A DNA stretch of 64,000 bases from Mogibacterium diversum (GTDB taxonomy: Bacteria > Bacillota > Clostridia > Peptostreptococcales > Anaerovoracaceae). The DNA is taken from the NCBI RefSeq assembly GCF_002998925.1, contig NZ_CP027228.1, positions 1,488,001 to 1,552,000 of the forward strand, in the 5' to 3' direction. The notes beneath the pieces were generated by a model. That model searched no databases, was not told where the DNA came from, and saw nothing but the letters and a program-made list of their open reading frames with translations. This document shows, piece after piece, positions 26,777 to 35,751 of this stretch (position 1 is the first letter of the stretch; every line of letters starts with the position of its first letter). Made by a program: the position numbers and the translations under genes.

Positions 26777-27661
26777 TTACTTTATACCGGCATCGACATA
26801 CTCGATGAACTTCTTAATCACCGGGTCAATCCACTTGCTCTTATGACAGATTATGCTGCTCTTGAGCTCTGGATCCGGACATGTAACATCAATTGTCGCC
26901 AGCTTACCATCTGCCACTGGCTTCTCAACGACGAACCACGGGAGGTAAGACACTCCGTATCCGCCCTCTAGTATATTGACAATTGCTGCTACTGAACCGA
27001 CTTCAAGTGCAGGTTCGAGCTGCATACCGATATCATTTGCAAATTTATTTAGATAGAATGTATATCCAACCTCTCTATCCGCAACAATCAGCTGTTCAGA
27101 GAGAATTTTGCGCAGCGGCACCTTCTTGCCTATAAGAGGATGATCTGGATGAGCCACGAACACCATCGGCACATCCTTTTCAAGCATGCGCTGAAAATTC
27201 TGCGGATTGGAGTTCTCCGCCATAGTGAACACAAGGTCCATAGTTCCTGCGATGAGCTTTTCCCTCAGGTCCTGAGTAAAGTCGGATACCTTGATAACTA
27301 CATTTACATCAGGATACTCCTTGATGAAATCAATAGCGATATGTGGAAGTGCTCCAATCGATAGACTTGAAGATGTTCCGATTGTCAGCGTTCCGCTGAG
27401 ACCTTCCTGCTCTCTGATGCTTGCAACTGCTTCATCCTCCGCCTTAAGCAGACGAAAAGCATATGGGAGGAATGTCTCTCCCGCTCTAGTAAGATTTATC
27501 CTCTTGCCGATTCTATCAAATAAAGGTGCTCCGAGTTCATGCTCGAGTTGCTTTATCTGGGCAGTTACGGCTGCCTGAGAGTACCCGAGACTCTCTGCTG
27601 CCCTAGTAAAATTATTCATCTCTACAACCTTTATAAAGGTCGCTACGTTACGATTTTCCAT
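26777..27661 (-). CDS. LysR-family transcriptional regulator
   Basis: 294 residues: N-terminal winged helix-turn-helix (FIKVVEMNNFTRAAESLGYSQAAVTAQIKQLEHELGAPLFDR, residues 9-51), linker helix and a periplasmic-binding-fold effector domain (about 90-290). The ATG follows GGAGG. A minus-strand promoter (TTGAAA, 18 bases, TATAAT) at 27745-27774 overlaps a possible divergent plus-strand promoter, the usual layout for a LysR regulator and its target. The effector is unknown. Confidence 0.93.
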   Translation of the reverse strand: MENRNVATFIKVVEMNNFTRAAESLGYSQAAVTAQIKQLEHELGAPLFDRIGKRINLTRAGETFLPYAFRLLKAEDEAVASIREQEGLSGTLTIGTSSSLSIGALPHIAIDFIKEYPDVNVVIKVSDFTQDLREKLIAGTMDLVFTMAENSNPQNFQRMLEKDVPMVFVAHPDHPLIGKKVPLRKILSEQLIVADREVGYTFYLNKFANDIGMQLEPALEVGSVAAIVNILEGGYGVSYLPWFVVEKPVADGKLATIDVTCPDPELKSSIICHKSKWIDPVIKKFIEYVDAGIK

Positions 27662-27720
27662 AATACCTCCATCGAGGACCGCAATTATTTATTTTTATCA
27701 ATTAACTCATTTTAATTAAT

Positions 27721-27749
27721 TTTACATGCTTTGTTCTCAAGTTTATTAT
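27721..27749 (+). promoter_or_regulatory. Divergent promoter opposite the LysR gene
   Basis: TTTACA (27721-27726), exactly 17 bases, TATTAT (27744-27749). It overlaps the predicted LysR promoter on the other strand (TTGAAA/TATAAT between 27745 and 27774). Transcription would begin near 27756, at the first base of the hairpin described in the next entry. Confidence 0.5.
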
Positions 27750-27755
27750 AAAGGT

Positions 27756-27851
27756 ACAGCACAGGTTATTTCAATACCTTCGCTGTTATTACACAATCCA
27801 TCCATAGAATATCCATACAAAGAAAGCGAGGACGCATGTCCTCGCTTTTTT
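27756..27851 (+). ncRNA. Candidate small RNA divergent from the LysR regulator
   Basis: About 95 nt from the predicted start to the end of a strong terminator. The 5' part folds as ACAGC/GCTGT and AGGT/ACCT helices with a symmetrical internal loop (27756-27786). The middle is unpaired and holds three ATCCAT-type repeats. The 3' part is an 11-bp perfect hairpin, AAAGCGAGGAC and GTCCTCGCTTT (27823-27848), followed by T-rich sequence. There is no usable start codon. The 5' palindrome could instead be the LysR operator, and the hairpin could terminate the minus-strand gene ending at 28046. Confidence 0.45.
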
Positions 27852-28045
27852 ACGTAGCTGTTTGATTTATTATTATTGTTATCAAATTTTTACAATCGAT
27901 AATAATTATCTATAAGGTTGTTTGCGATATCACATTTGTGCATCTCACAAACGCTTATTTGTACTACATTTTATTTCATAGTAGTAGCTAAGTTTAAAAC
28001 TTACACTGAGAGTTTTCTTTATTTATCCATTACCAGACTATCCCT

Positions 28046-28375
28046 TTAGTTCTTGGACTTTTTCTTGAGAGTCTTGTACGCAGCACCCTTTCCGATGTGT
28101 TTTGCCTTCTCTTCAGCGTCCTTCTCTGCCTCAGCATCCTTAACCATCTGTTCTTCCATCATTTTAACGAGCTTAATTAGGCTATAAGCGATAAAAACAT
28201 ACATCGCTGTCATCAGTATAATCATGGCGCCAACCATAGCACTTTTGCCACCTGTGAAGTACGCACGAATCATAATAGCATCTGTAATTGCAGCTACTAT
28301 GATAAATATGACTACTGCAATTCTGCCCTTTTTAGCGCCACCCGGCCTCTCGTATTTTGATTGTTTCTTAGCCAT
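28046..28375 (-). CDS. Small two-helix membrane protein of unknown function
   Basis: 109 residues from the ATG at 28375, which follows AGAGG; an earlier in-frame start has no ribosome site. Basic N-terminus (AKKQSKYERPGGAKKGR), two membrane helices (AVVIFIIVAAITDAIM and MVGAMIILMTAMYVFIAYSLI), then a charged Lys/Glu/Ala coiled-coil tail ending in KTLKKKSKN. No known family recognised. Confidence 0.7.
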   Translation of the reverse strand: MAKKQSKYERPGGAKKGRIAVVIFIIVAAITDAIMIRAYFTGGKSAMVGAMIILMTAMYVFIAYSLIKLVKMMEEQMVKDAEAEKDAEEKAKHIGKGAAYKTLKKKSKN

Positions 28376-28502
28376 AAACTGCCTCTTTCTACACATATTA
28401 TCTGTTATTTCAACTCAATATATTTGCGATTACAGTAATATATTCGTAACCTTAAATCCTTGTATGATCTAATATTAATTAGTCTTCATAAATATATCAT
28501 AT

Positions 28503-28961
28503 TTACCAACAGACATGAACCCCACATTCACGTTCCATTATGCGAGCGAATGACTCAAGCACTGTTACCACTATTTCGGTGCAGTGTTCCTTGCGAACCG
28601 GTGTTGCAAATTCATAACCCTCTAGTAAGTCTGGACATAGTGCACTGCCAAACTTCGCTATGACATCGTCATTGAGTTCTCTTACGAGCGATGTGCATTT
28701 CTCATAGCTTGGATCTCCAGGGATTACTCTGCCAAATACTTTTCCGAGCGACATCGTCGCTGCAGCTACAGCTCCGCATACATTTCCGCCATCACCAAAA
28801 CCGAATGGGAAGCCAGTTGCGATGGCCATTATGTCGTCTCCCATCCCGAGATCCCAATGCTTGTTTGCAATCGTAATTACGGATTCTGAGCACATGCATC
28901 CGTTTGTGAATGCATGTATTACATCACGCTTTACATCTTCAAAATTTACTTCTTTAACCAT
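28503..28961 (-). CDS. C_GCAxxG_C_C family protein, probable redox protein
   Basis: 152 residues. Conserved Cys in NGCMCSESV near the N-terminus, the NVCGAVAAATMSLG core motif, and later single Cys (YEKCTSLVRE, SALCPDL, HCTEIV) fit this small family, whose members are often found near redox genes in anaerobes; the biochemical role is not established. The ATG follows GGGAGG. Expressed alone; the minus-strand gene ending at 29103 (tyrS) lies behind a hairpin. Confidence 0.8.
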   Translation of the reverse strand: MVKEVNFEDVKRDVIHAFTNGCMCSESVITIANKHWDLGMGDDIMAIATGFPFGFGDGGNVCGAVAAATMSLGKVFGRVIPGDPSYEKCTSLVRELNDDVIAKFGSALCPDLLEGYEFATPVRKEHCTEIVVTVLESFARIMERECGVHVCW

Positions 28962-29030
28962 ATTGTACCTCCCAAATGTATAAATATTATAATTTTATGC
29001 ATGTACAGATATATATTTCTCCAATAGCCA

Positions 29031-29052
29031 AAGCGCGCATCGCTGCGCGCTT
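29031..29052 (-). terminator. GC-rich hairpin after tyrS
   Basis: AAGCGCGCA and TGCGCGCTT form a perfect 9-bp stem with a 4-base loop about 50 bases after the tyrS stop. Only three T follow on the minus strand, so it may be a weak terminator. Confidence 0.5.
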
Positions 29053-29102
29053 ACCTTTATTTGCTTTAATCACCACAGTGCAAGCTACTCACTATTAACT
29101 TG

Positions 29103-30431
29103 CTACTTCAGTGTCACCGCAATGAATTTCTTCTTACCCTTTTGAATTGTAAGCTTTCCATCTTCGAAGTCTGCGAGAGTTACTCTTCTCTTTCTGTCGG
29201 TAACCTGCTCTCCGTTGATTCTAGCACCACCCTGCTCTATCGTTCTAAATGCGTCACCGTTAGACTGGGCTAGTCCAAGTTCCTTAAGTAGGCTAGCTAG
29301 GCCGAAGCCTTCACCTTCAAATGAAGCCTTGTCTAGTTCAACGGATGGCATAGTCGCTGCATTAGTGCCTCCACTAGCAAATACCGCACGAGCATCTTCT
29401 AGTGCTTTCTTAGCCTTATCCTCGCCGTGCACTAGCTTAGTGACTTCGTAAGCGAGAATTTCTTTTGCCTGATTAATCTCTGCGCCCTCGAGGGAAGATA
29501 GTCTATTTACCTCATCCATTGGCAGGAATGTGAGCATACGGAGGCACTTGTTAACGTCCGCATCTGCGACATTTCGCCAGTACTGGAAGAAGTCGAACAC
29601 TGAAACTCTTTCTTCATTGAGCCAGAGCGCACCGCCTGCAGTTTTGCCCATCTTCTCGCCATCGCTCTTGGTGAGAAGCGAGAAAGTCATACCGTATACG
29701 TCTAGGTCTGACTTCTTCTTAGCGATATTGACACCAGCGATGATGTTGGACCACTGGTCGTTGCCTCCGAACTGCGCCTTGAGTCCGAAGTCTCTCGCCA
29801 TTACGTAGAAGTCGTAACCTTGCATTAGCATGTAATTGAACTCTAGGAAAGTAAGTCCTTCCTTGAGTCTTCTCTTATAGCACTCTGCTCTCAGCATGTC
29901 GTTTACGTTAAATACCGAGCCAATCTCACGAGCGAACTCGATATAGTTGAGGTTTCTTAGCCATTGCGCGTTATTAACGCTTACCGCAAGGCCCGGCTTA
30001 GGCTCTCTGTTCTGGTGCCCCGGTTTCATTACACCACCGTTACCAGTGTACTCCCACTCGTCATCGAACGGTAGGAAGCGGTCAAATAGGTCTTTGAACT
30101 TCTTGCCGTTTGCATCGATTTCTTCAACGTCCATCATGCGGCGTAGGTCAGTTCTGCCAGAAGGATCTCCGATCATTACAGTTCCACCGCCGACGAGAGC
30201 CACTGGTGTATGGCCATATTTGAGCATATACGCAAATATAATAATCTGAATCAGGTGTCCAACATGCAGACAGTCTGCAGTTGGGTCAAATCCTACGTAG
30301 AACTTGATCTTCTCGCTTCCGAGTAGGTCGCGCATAGCCTTTGGGTCTGTGCACTGCTCAATCAGGCCTCTTTCTTCAAGTACATCATATACGTTGGTGT
30401 ACTTACTCACATTATCTGGAATCTGTATCAT
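29103..30431 (-). CDS. tyrS: Tyrosyl-tRNA synthetase
   Basis: 442 residues, class I enzyme. The HIGH motif appears as HVGH in FDPTADCLHVGHLIQ and the KMSKS loop as KMGKT in SDGEKMGKTAGGA. A C-terminal S4 RNA-binding domain (from about 370, GGARINGEQV) completes the TyrRS architecture. The ATG follows GGAGGG. No T-box leader is present, as only 66 bases separate it from upp. A small hairpin lies between the two genes. Confidence 0.97.
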   Translation of the reverse strand: MIQIPDNVSKYTNVYDVLEERGLIEQCTDPKAMRDLLGSEKIKFYVGFDPTADCLHVGHLIQIIIFAYMLKYGHTPVALVGGGTVMIGDPSGRTDLRRMMDVEEIDANGKKFKDLFDRFLPFDDEWEYTGNGGVMKPGHQNREPKPGLAVSVNNAQWLRNLNYIEFAREIGSVFNVNDMLRAECYKRRLKEGLTFLEFNYMLMQGYDFYVMARDFGLKAQFGGNDQWSNIIAGVNIAKKKSDLDVYGMTFSLLTKSDGEKMGKTAGGALWLNEERVSVFDFFQYWRNVADADVNKCLRMLTFLPMDEVNRLSSLEGAEINQAKEILAYEVTKLVHGEDKAKKALEDARAVFASGGTNAATMPSVELDKASFEGEGFGLASLLKELGLAQSNGDAFRTIEQGGARINGEQVTDRKRRVTLADFEDGKLTIQKGKKKFIAVTLK

Positions 30432-30442
30432 CGTGTCCCTCC

Positions 30443-30474
30443 TATAAAAACAACCTGCAGCTCTCGCCGCAGGC
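30443..30474 (-). terminator. Hairpin with T-tract between upp and tyrS
   Basis: On the minus strand CCTGC and GCAGG (30473-30469 with 30458-30454) close a loop and are followed by TTGTTTTTA. It lies just after the upp stop and just before the tyrS ribosome site, so it may attenuate read-through. Confidence 0.55.
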
Positions 30475-30497
30475 TTAATATCATTAGCTTGCCGAGA

Positions 30498-31139
30498 TTA
30501 CTTTGTACCGTAAAGTCTGTCGCCTGCATCTCCAAGTCCTGGGAGGATGTAAGCGTTTTCGTTGAGTCTCTCGTCCTTTGCTGCAATGTAGATGTCAATA
30601 TCAGGATGAGCCTTATGCAGGGCATCAATTCCTTCTGGTGCTGCTATCAGGCACAGGAACGCTATATCATGTCCGCCTCTGTTCTTGATAGAATCGATTG
30701 CTGCGATAGCACTTCCACCAGTTGCAAGCATTGGGTCCACAGCGAAAATCTTTCTCTTCTCGATGTCTGTAGGCAGCTTGCAATAATATTCAACAGGAAG
30801 ATGTGTGTCTGGGTCGCGGTATAATCCAACGTGCCCTACCTTTGCATTTGGAACGAGCGCAAGCATTCCGTCCACAAAGCCAAGACCAGCTCTTAAGATA
30901 GGAACGATTGCAATATCTTCTCCCTCAAGCATCTTAACTGTAGTCTTGCACATAGGTGTTTCGATATCAACCTCTTCAAGCGGCAAATCTCTTGTCGCTT
31001 CGAAGCCCATCAGCATCGCCACCTCAGTAGCGAGCTCGCGGAACTCCTTTACACTAGTGTTTACATCTCTCATGAGAGCTGTCTTGTGCTGAATCAGCGG
31101 ATGATCAAACACATATACCTTGCCTTCTCTGTTAGCCAT
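30498..31139 (-). CDS. upp: Uracil phosphoribosyltransferase
   Basis: 213 residues. PRPP loop VDPMLATGGSAIAAID and uracil-binding GDAGDRLYGTK at the C-terminus are typical of Upp. Converts uracil and PRPP into UMP. The ATG follows AGGAGG. Located 55 bases after rpiB, a gene of pentose-phosphate metabolism, and probably cotranscribed with it, an arrangement seen in other Firmicutes. Confidence 0.97.
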   Translation of the reverse strand: MANREGKVYVFDHPLIQHKTALMRDVNTSVKEFRELATEVAMLMGFEATRDLPLEEVDIETPMCKTTVKMLEGEDIAIVPILRAGLGFVDGMLALVPNAKVGHVGLYRDPDTHLPVEYYCKLPTDIEKRKIFAVDPMLATGGSAIAAIDSIKNRGGHDIAFLCLIAAPEGIDALHKAHPDIDIYIAAKDERLNENAYILPGLGDAGDRLYGTK

Positions 31140-31193
31140 TATAATCCTCCTGATTATCTCAATTCACTTATCATTAAGTATATACCAAATACG

Positions 31194-31622
31194 TTATTCA
31201 TCAAGCATGTTTATACGACGAAGGTGCTTTCCGCCTTCAAAATCTGTCTCCAGCCACTTATCGACAATTTTAAATGCCAAGTCCTGTTCGATCATTCTGG
31301 CACCCATCGCGAGTACGTTCGCATCGTTGTGCCTTCTCGACATCTCTGCCATCTCTACGGAAGTGCAGAGCGCACATCTAACGCCTTTGACTTTATTCGC
31401 TGCGATAGAAATTCCTATGCCAGAGCCACAGATAACGATTCCCTTTTCAGCCTCTCCATCAGCGACTGCTTTTCCAACAGCTTTTCCATAACCTGGGTAA
31501 TCAACAGACTCTACCGAATCAGTTCCAAAATCAACTACTTCGAACCCTTCCTTGAGCAGCTTGTCCTTAACTGCCACCTTGAGCGGATACCCTGCGTGAT
31601 CGCAGCCAATAGCAATCTTCAT
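31194..31622 (-). CDS. rpiB: Ribose-5-phosphate isomerase B
   Basis: 142 residues, usual length. Opens with MKIAIGCDHAGYPLK; the catalytic Cys lies in IVICGSGIGISIAANK. Interconverts ribose-5-phosphate and ribulose-5-phosphate in the cytosol. The ATG follows GAGGAGG. Lies between tsaC/sua5 and upp in the same orientation, an order shared with many Clostridia (prfA, ywlC, rpiB, upp). Confidence 0.96.
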   Translation of the reverse strand: MKIAIGCDHAGYPLKVAVKDKLLKEGFEVVDFGTDSVESVDYPGYGKAVGKAVADGEAEKGIVICGSGIGISIAANKVKGVRCALCTSVEMAEMSRRHNDANVLAMGARMIEQDLAFKIVDKWLETDFEGGKHLRRINMLDE

Positions 31623-31740
31623 ATAATTCCTCCTCGCATATCTTCGCTATATATAGAATGCACTCCGATGATATAGCGATATATGTCATATAAATAATAT
31701 AAATTATATCTTCTCTCTGTGTGTAAATGCTCTAAATATT

Positions 31741-32733
31741 TTAGACATTCACGATGTCGTAACCTGCCGACTTGACCATTCTGTTCATAACGGAAAACCC
31801 GACTTCATCCCAGTCGTACGCAGCGATGTAAATTATATCCACACCGTCTCTGTCGCACTGCCTTAGGTCTGCAAAAAAGTTATTCGCCGCCTTGTCACCA
31901 TTCCCCATATAGTCAAGTACCGCTGTCTTCATGTTGTTCGACACTGCCTCAGTCTCTAGTTCAGCGATTGCTGCAGAGACCGCGCTCTTGCTGCCTTCTA
32001 CGATTCTAACTGCAGCCTTCGGTGCATAATGCTTATACTTCATGCCTGGTGACTTCGGATGGAAGTCATCTGCTCCAGGCTTTTTGAATAGAGATGGATC
32101 ATACTGAACCTCACCGTCTACAGCCTCTTCAATCTGGCTCTTCGTTATGAATCCTGGTCTAAGTATTGTAGGAACTTCCGACGTTAGGTCTAAAACTGTC
32201 GATTCTATACCTATCGCTGTCCTCTCGCCTTTGACTATCGCATCGATTCTGCCGTCCATATCCTCGGCAACGTCTTCGAATGTAGTCGGGCTCGGTTTAC
32301 CAGATAGGTTGGCACTCGGCGCAGCAATTGGAACGCCTGCCGCCTCAATAATCTCAGCAGCCTCGCGCCGTGACGGCCATCTGACCGCAACTGTATCAAG
32401 CCCTCCTGTTGTAACATCAGGAACTGCTGGATTCTTGTGAAGCACGAAAGTAATAGGCCCGGGCCAGAGCTTGCTCATAATGGCTTTCTGCGCATCGGTT
32501 ACTCCTGAAGCTACTCCGTTAAGCATATCTATGTTCGCCACATGGACGATCATCGGATTATCACTAGGTCTTCCCTTTGCCTCATATATATGCTTTGTAG
32601 CAGTCGCATCTAGGGCATTTGCCCCCAGTCCATATACCGTCTCAGTCGGAAAGGCCACGAGTCCGCCAGAGCGCAGGATAGCCCCAGCTTCAGAGATTCC
32701 ATCGGTGTCAGGAAGGATAATTCTCGTCTTCAT
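31741..32733 (-). CDS. L-threonylcarbamoyladenylate synthase, Sua5 type
   Basis: 330 residues, so the long Sua5/YwlC form rather than the short TsaC. N-terminal YrdC domain with FPTETVYGLGANA and KGRPSDNPMIVH (about 1-205), then a linker with PGMKYKHYAPKA and the C-terminal Sua5 domain. Makes threonylcarbamoyl-AMP for the t6A37 modification of tRNA. The start is 17 bases downstream of prfA; coupling with translation genes fits its role. Confidence 0.95.
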   Translation of the reverse strand: MKTRIILPDTDGISEAGAILRSGGLVAFPTETVYGLGANALDATATKHIYEAKGRPSDNPMIVHVANIDMLNGVASGVTDAQKAIMSKLWPGPITFVLHKNPAVPDVTTGGLDTVAVRWPSRREAAEIIEAAGVPIAAPSANLSGKPSPTTFEDVAEDMDGRIDAIVKGERTAIGIESTVLDLTSEVPTILRPGFITKSQIEEAVDGEVQYDPSLFKKPGADDFHPKSPGMKYKHYAPKAAVRIVEGSKSAVSAAIAELETEAVSNNMKTAVLDYMGNGDKAANNFFADLRQCDRDGVDIIYIAAYDWDEVGFSVMNRMVKSAGYDIVNV

Positions 32734-32750
32734 TGGATGCCTCTCTCGCT

Positions 32751-33815
32751 TTAGAAATCTCTCATCTTCTCCGCCTGATCCTCGGTAATCAGTGCATCGA
32801 TCACTTCATCGAGGTCACCGTCGAGGAACGAATCAAGCTTGTACAGAGTCAGGTTGATTCTGTGGTCCGTGATCCTGCTCTGAGGGAAGTTATAAGTTCT
32901 AATTCTCTCTGACCTGTCTCCAGATCCGATCTGTGACTTTCTCTCTGCTGCAATCTTGTCGTTCTGCTCCTGCTGCATGAGATCGAATAATCTTGACTTA
33001 AGAACCTTGAAAGCCTTTTCCTTATTCTTAATCTGCGACTTCTCGTCCTGACAAGTTACCACGAGACCAGTTGGCATATGAGTAAGTCTAACTGCAGAGT
33101 CCGTAGTATTTACACACTGTCCACCGTTACCAGATGCTCTATATACGTCTACACGTACGTCGTTAGGGTCTAGGTTAACCTCAACGTCATCGACTTCTGG
33201 CATTACCGCAACTGAAGCTGCCGATGTATGCACTCTGCCGCCCGACTCAGTCTCTGGAACTCTCTGTACTCTGTGGACGCCACTCTCGTACTTGAGTCTG
33301 GAATACGCACCCTTACCTTTGACGAGCATAACAACTTCTTTAACACCGCCGATTTCAGTCTCATTGCTCTCTATGAGCTCTGTCTTCCAGCGCATTCTCT
33401 CAGCATATCTGAGATACATACGAAGCAGGTCGCTTCCAAATAGCGCAGCCTCATCTCCGCCCGTACCCGCTCTGATCTCTAGGATTACGTTTTTATCATC
33501 GTTAGGGTCCTTTGGAAGAAGCAGAATCTTGAGGTTCTCTGTGAACTCCTCAATCGCTGCTTCGTTAGCCTTGAGCTCCTCACGCGCCATCTCACGCAGC
33601 TCTTCGTCATCCTCCATATCGAGGATTTCCTTAGCTTCTTCAAGCTCTTCCTTTGCCTTCTTATACGCAGTGTATTCCTTGACGATTGGCTCGAGGTCGC
33701 TCATCTCCTTCATCAGCTTCTGCCATTCCTTCTGCTTAGCGATAACATCGGGGTCAGAAACCTTCTTCGATAGCTCCTCGTATTTCTCAAGTATAAAATC
33801 TAGCTTATCAAACAT
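32751..33815 (-). CDS. prfA: Peptide chain release factor 1
   Basis: 354 residues. The catalytic GGQ is in SGNGGQCVNTTDSAV, and the stop-codon-reading PxT motif appears as PET in RVPETESGGRVHTS, which marks RF1 rather than RF2. Recognises UAA and UAG. Its methyltransferase PrmC, usually encoded next door, is here fused to another protein 11 kb away (44760-46694). Confidence 0.97.
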   Translation of the reverse strand: MFDKLDFILEKYEELSKKVSDPDVIAKQKEWQKLMKEMSDLEPIVKEYTAYKKAKEELEEAKEILDMEDDEELREMAREELKANEAAIEEFTENLKILLLPKDPNDDKNVILEIRAGTGGDEAALFGSDLLRMYLRYAERMRWKTELIESNETEIGGVKEVVMLVKGKGAYSRLKYESGVHRVQRVPETESGGRVHTSAASVAVMPEVDDVEVNLDPNDVRVDVYRASGNGGQCVNTTDSAVRLTHMPTGLVVTCQDEKSQIKNKEKAFKVLKSRLFDLMQQEQNDKIAAERKSQIGSGDRSERIRTYNFPQSRITDHRINLTLYKLDSFLDGDLDEVIDALITEDQAEKMRDF

Positions 33816-33934
33816 AATTACATCCTTTACTTATAAGTTGTAGATTCTTAGTTTTATATATTTATCAGCCCTTGCAAATGCTCCGCGATTATCACTCGCC
33901 GAAGTATTCCGAGCAGCTTTGCTTGTCACCTATG

Positions 33935-33975
33935 AAAAAAGCGTCAGGAAAACCACCGCCTGTGGTTCCAAACGC
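33935..33975 (-). terminator. Strong terminator between rpmE and prfA
   Basis: Minus strand: GCGT and ACGC at the base and a GGAACCAC/GTGGTTTTCC stem inside, followed by T6 (complement of 33935-33940). It means that rpmE is largely transcribed alone. The interval 33816-33934 must hold the prfA promoter, for which I see no strong match. Confidence 0.85.
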
Positions 33976-33983
33976 TCTAAAAT

Positions 33984-34007
33984 GAGGACGCTGCAAACAG
34001 CGTCCTC
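33984..34007 (-). terminator. First hairpin after rpmE
   Basis: GAGGACGCTG and CAGCGTCCTC form a perfect 10-bp stem with loop CAAA (plus strand), 15 bases after the rpmE stop, followed by ATTTTAG on the minus strand. It is a tandem partner of the terminator at 33935-33975. Confidence 0.7.
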
Positions 34008-34021
34008 TAAATATTGATTCC

Positions 34022-34219
34022 CTAAAGGTTGTATTTGTTCTTGAACTTCTCTACACGTCCACCACGGTTAGCAAACTTCTGCTGACCTGTGAAGAATGGG
34101 TGGCACTCTGAGCATACTTCGACTCTCATAGTGTCAGTGTTCGAAAGTGTAGTAAAGGTATTACCACATGCGCAAGTAACTTTACATTCCTTATAATCAG
34201 GATGGATTCCTTCCTTCAT
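34022..34219 (-). CDS. rpmE: Ribosomal protein L31, zinc-binding form
   Basis: 65 residues. Cys16, Cys18, Cys36 and Cys39 match the zinc ligands of the C+ type; KEGIHPDY at the start and FFTGQQKF near the centre are diagnostic. Has a near-consensus promoter and its own double terminator. In many Clostridia rpmE lies between rho and yqhQ-prmC-prfA; here only prfA remains adjacent. Confidence 0.97.
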   Translation of the reverse strand: MKEGIHPDYKECKVTCACGNTFTTLSNTDTMRVEVCSECHPFFTGQQKFANRGGRVEKFKNKYNL

Positions 34220-34282
34220 GCTAGCTCTCCTTTTCTTAAAAGTCTATCGTGCGCACTCGCGTGCTATCCCAATAGCCTTGTT

Positions 34283-34311
34283 ATTATAACAAAGCAGAGC
34301 ATCTTGTGCAA
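34283..34311 (-). promoter_or_regulatory. rpmE promoter
   Basis: Minus strand TTGCAC (complement of 34306-34311), 17 bases, TATAAT (complement of 34283-34288). The leader of about 55 nt can form CTAT/ATAG and GCAC/GTGC hairpins before AAAAGGAGAG. Confidence 0.75.
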
Positions 34312-34373
34312 GGGAAAACTCTAGTAAGTATTGAATTTTAGCCATTTTGATACGATTAATACTTTGTTTATGA

Positions 34374-34402
34374 TTGAGAAATCGCAGATGAAAGTATATT
34401 AT
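34374..34402 (+). promoter_or_regulatory. coaBC promoter
   Basis: TTGAGA (34374-34379), a 17-base spacer and TATTAT (34397-34402). The start would lie about 33 bases before the ATG at 34442. The divergent rpmE promoter is 60 bases to the left. Confidence 0.7.
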
Positions 34403-34441
34403 ATTATTTAACCACAAGATGTAGATAACAGGAGGGATCAC

Positions 34442-35644
34442 ATGCTTAAAGATAAATGTGTTGTTGTCGGTGTCACAGGCGGAATTGCTGCGTATAAAAC
34501 GGCATCTCTAGTCAGCGCTCTCAAGAAGGAGCGTGCGGATGTGCACGTGATTATGACTAAAAATGCGACGGAATTCATCTCGCCGCTGGTCTTCGAGACA
34601 CTTACGGGCAACAAGTGCATGACTGATACATTTGACAGGGACTTTAAATTCGATGTAGCGCACATATCTATCGCGAAGGCGGCAGATTACTTTGTCGTTG
34701 CTCCGGCAACTGCGAATTTTATCGCCAAGGCATCGTACGGAATGGCTGACGATATGCTCACAACTACTTTCCTCGCTGCGAACTGCCCTAAGCTGGTTGT
34801 ACCTGCGATGAATACGCAGATGTTCCTTAACCCTATCACTCAGGGCAATATCATGAGACTCTTCAAGGTTGGAATCAGAGTCATGCAGCCATCGAGCGGA
34901 GTGCTCGCCTGCGGAGATGTGGGTGTCGGAAAGATGCCTGAGCCAGATGCTATTTTGGAAGAAATCCTATTTGATCTAGCATACGCAAAAGACCTCGCTG
35001 GCAAGAAGGTACTCGTCACCGCGGGCGCTACGCAGGAAGCAATTGACCCAGTCAGATATATCACCAATCATTCGACCGGGCGCATGGGATATGCCCTAGC
35101 TAAAGCTGCCGCTTACAGGGGAGCGCAGGTTACGCTCATCACCGGCAAGACTAATTTAGAGCCAATTCCTTATGTGAATACGATTGAGATTACTACTTCT
35201 GCCGAAATGTGCGAGGAAGTGCTAAAGCATGCGCCTAAGGCGGATTACATATTTAAGGCTGCTGCAGTTTCAGACTATGCGCCAGTTTATACATCTGATG
35301 AGAAGATTAAGAAACAGGACGGCAACATGGTCATAGAGCTGAGGAGAACCTCTGATATCTTGGCTGAGCTAAGGAAGATTAGAAAACCTGAGCAGATAAT
35401 CTGTGGCTTCTCGATGGAAACTCAAAACTTGCTTGAAAACTCCCGCAGTAAGCTCGAGCGCAAATGTCTCGACATGATATGTGCGAACAGCCTTAGGGAT
35501 GCAGGCGCTGGCTTCGGTGGGGACACCAATATAGTTACTATTATCACCAAGGATGACGAGACAGAGCTGGGTAAGCTCAGTAAATTCGATACAGCGATGG
35601 CGATTATCGATAAGGCCAAAGTACTTAGTCAGAAGCTTGGTTAA
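34442..35644 (+). CDS. coaBC: Phosphopantothenoylcysteine decarboxylase / phosphopantothenate-cysteine ligase
   Basis: 400 residues, bifunctional Dfp. The N-terminal FMN-dependent CoaC domain has the catalytic His in FDVAHISIAKAAD, the PAMNTQM motif and Cys in LACGDVGVGKMPEP. The C-terminal CoaB domain begins near 185 (KKVLVTAGATQEAIDPVRYITNHSTG) and contains Lys in DEKIKK. Two consecutive steps of coenzyme A synthesis. The ATG follows AGGAGGG. The giant 1591-residue gene starts 107 bases downstream in the same orientation with no terminator between them. Confidence 0.97.
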   Translation: MLKDKCVVVGVTGGIAAYKTASLVSALKKERADVHVIMTKNATEFISPLVFETLTGNKCMTDTFDRDFKFDVAHISIAKAADYFVVAPATANFIAKASYGMADDMLTTTFLAANCPKLVVPAMNTQMFLNPITQGNIMRLFKVGIRVMQPSSGVLACGDVGVGKMPEPDAILEEILFDLAYAKDLAGKKVLVTAGATQEAIDPVRYITNHSTGRMGYALAKAAAYRGAQVTLITGKTNLEPIPYVNTIEITTSAEMCEEVLKHAPKADYIFKAAAVSDYAPVYTSDEKIKKQDGNMVIELRRTSDILAELRKIRKPEQIICGFSMETQNLLENSRSKLERKCLDMICANSLRDAGAGFGGDTNIVTIITKDDETELGKLSKFDTAMAIIDKAKVLSQKLG

Positions 35645-35751
35645 TCGTATTATTCCGGTTTATGTTCAGGTTTAAGTTCCGATTTAAGCTATTAAGTACG
35701 ATAGAAGCTTTTGCCAGACGAGTTATTGAAAATTGATAAACGGTATTAGAG

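Noticed and set aside
30432..30497. T-box leader for tyrS
   Set aside because: The gap to upp is 66 bases and contains only a small hairpin; a T-box needs far more, and the conserved T-box sequence is absent.
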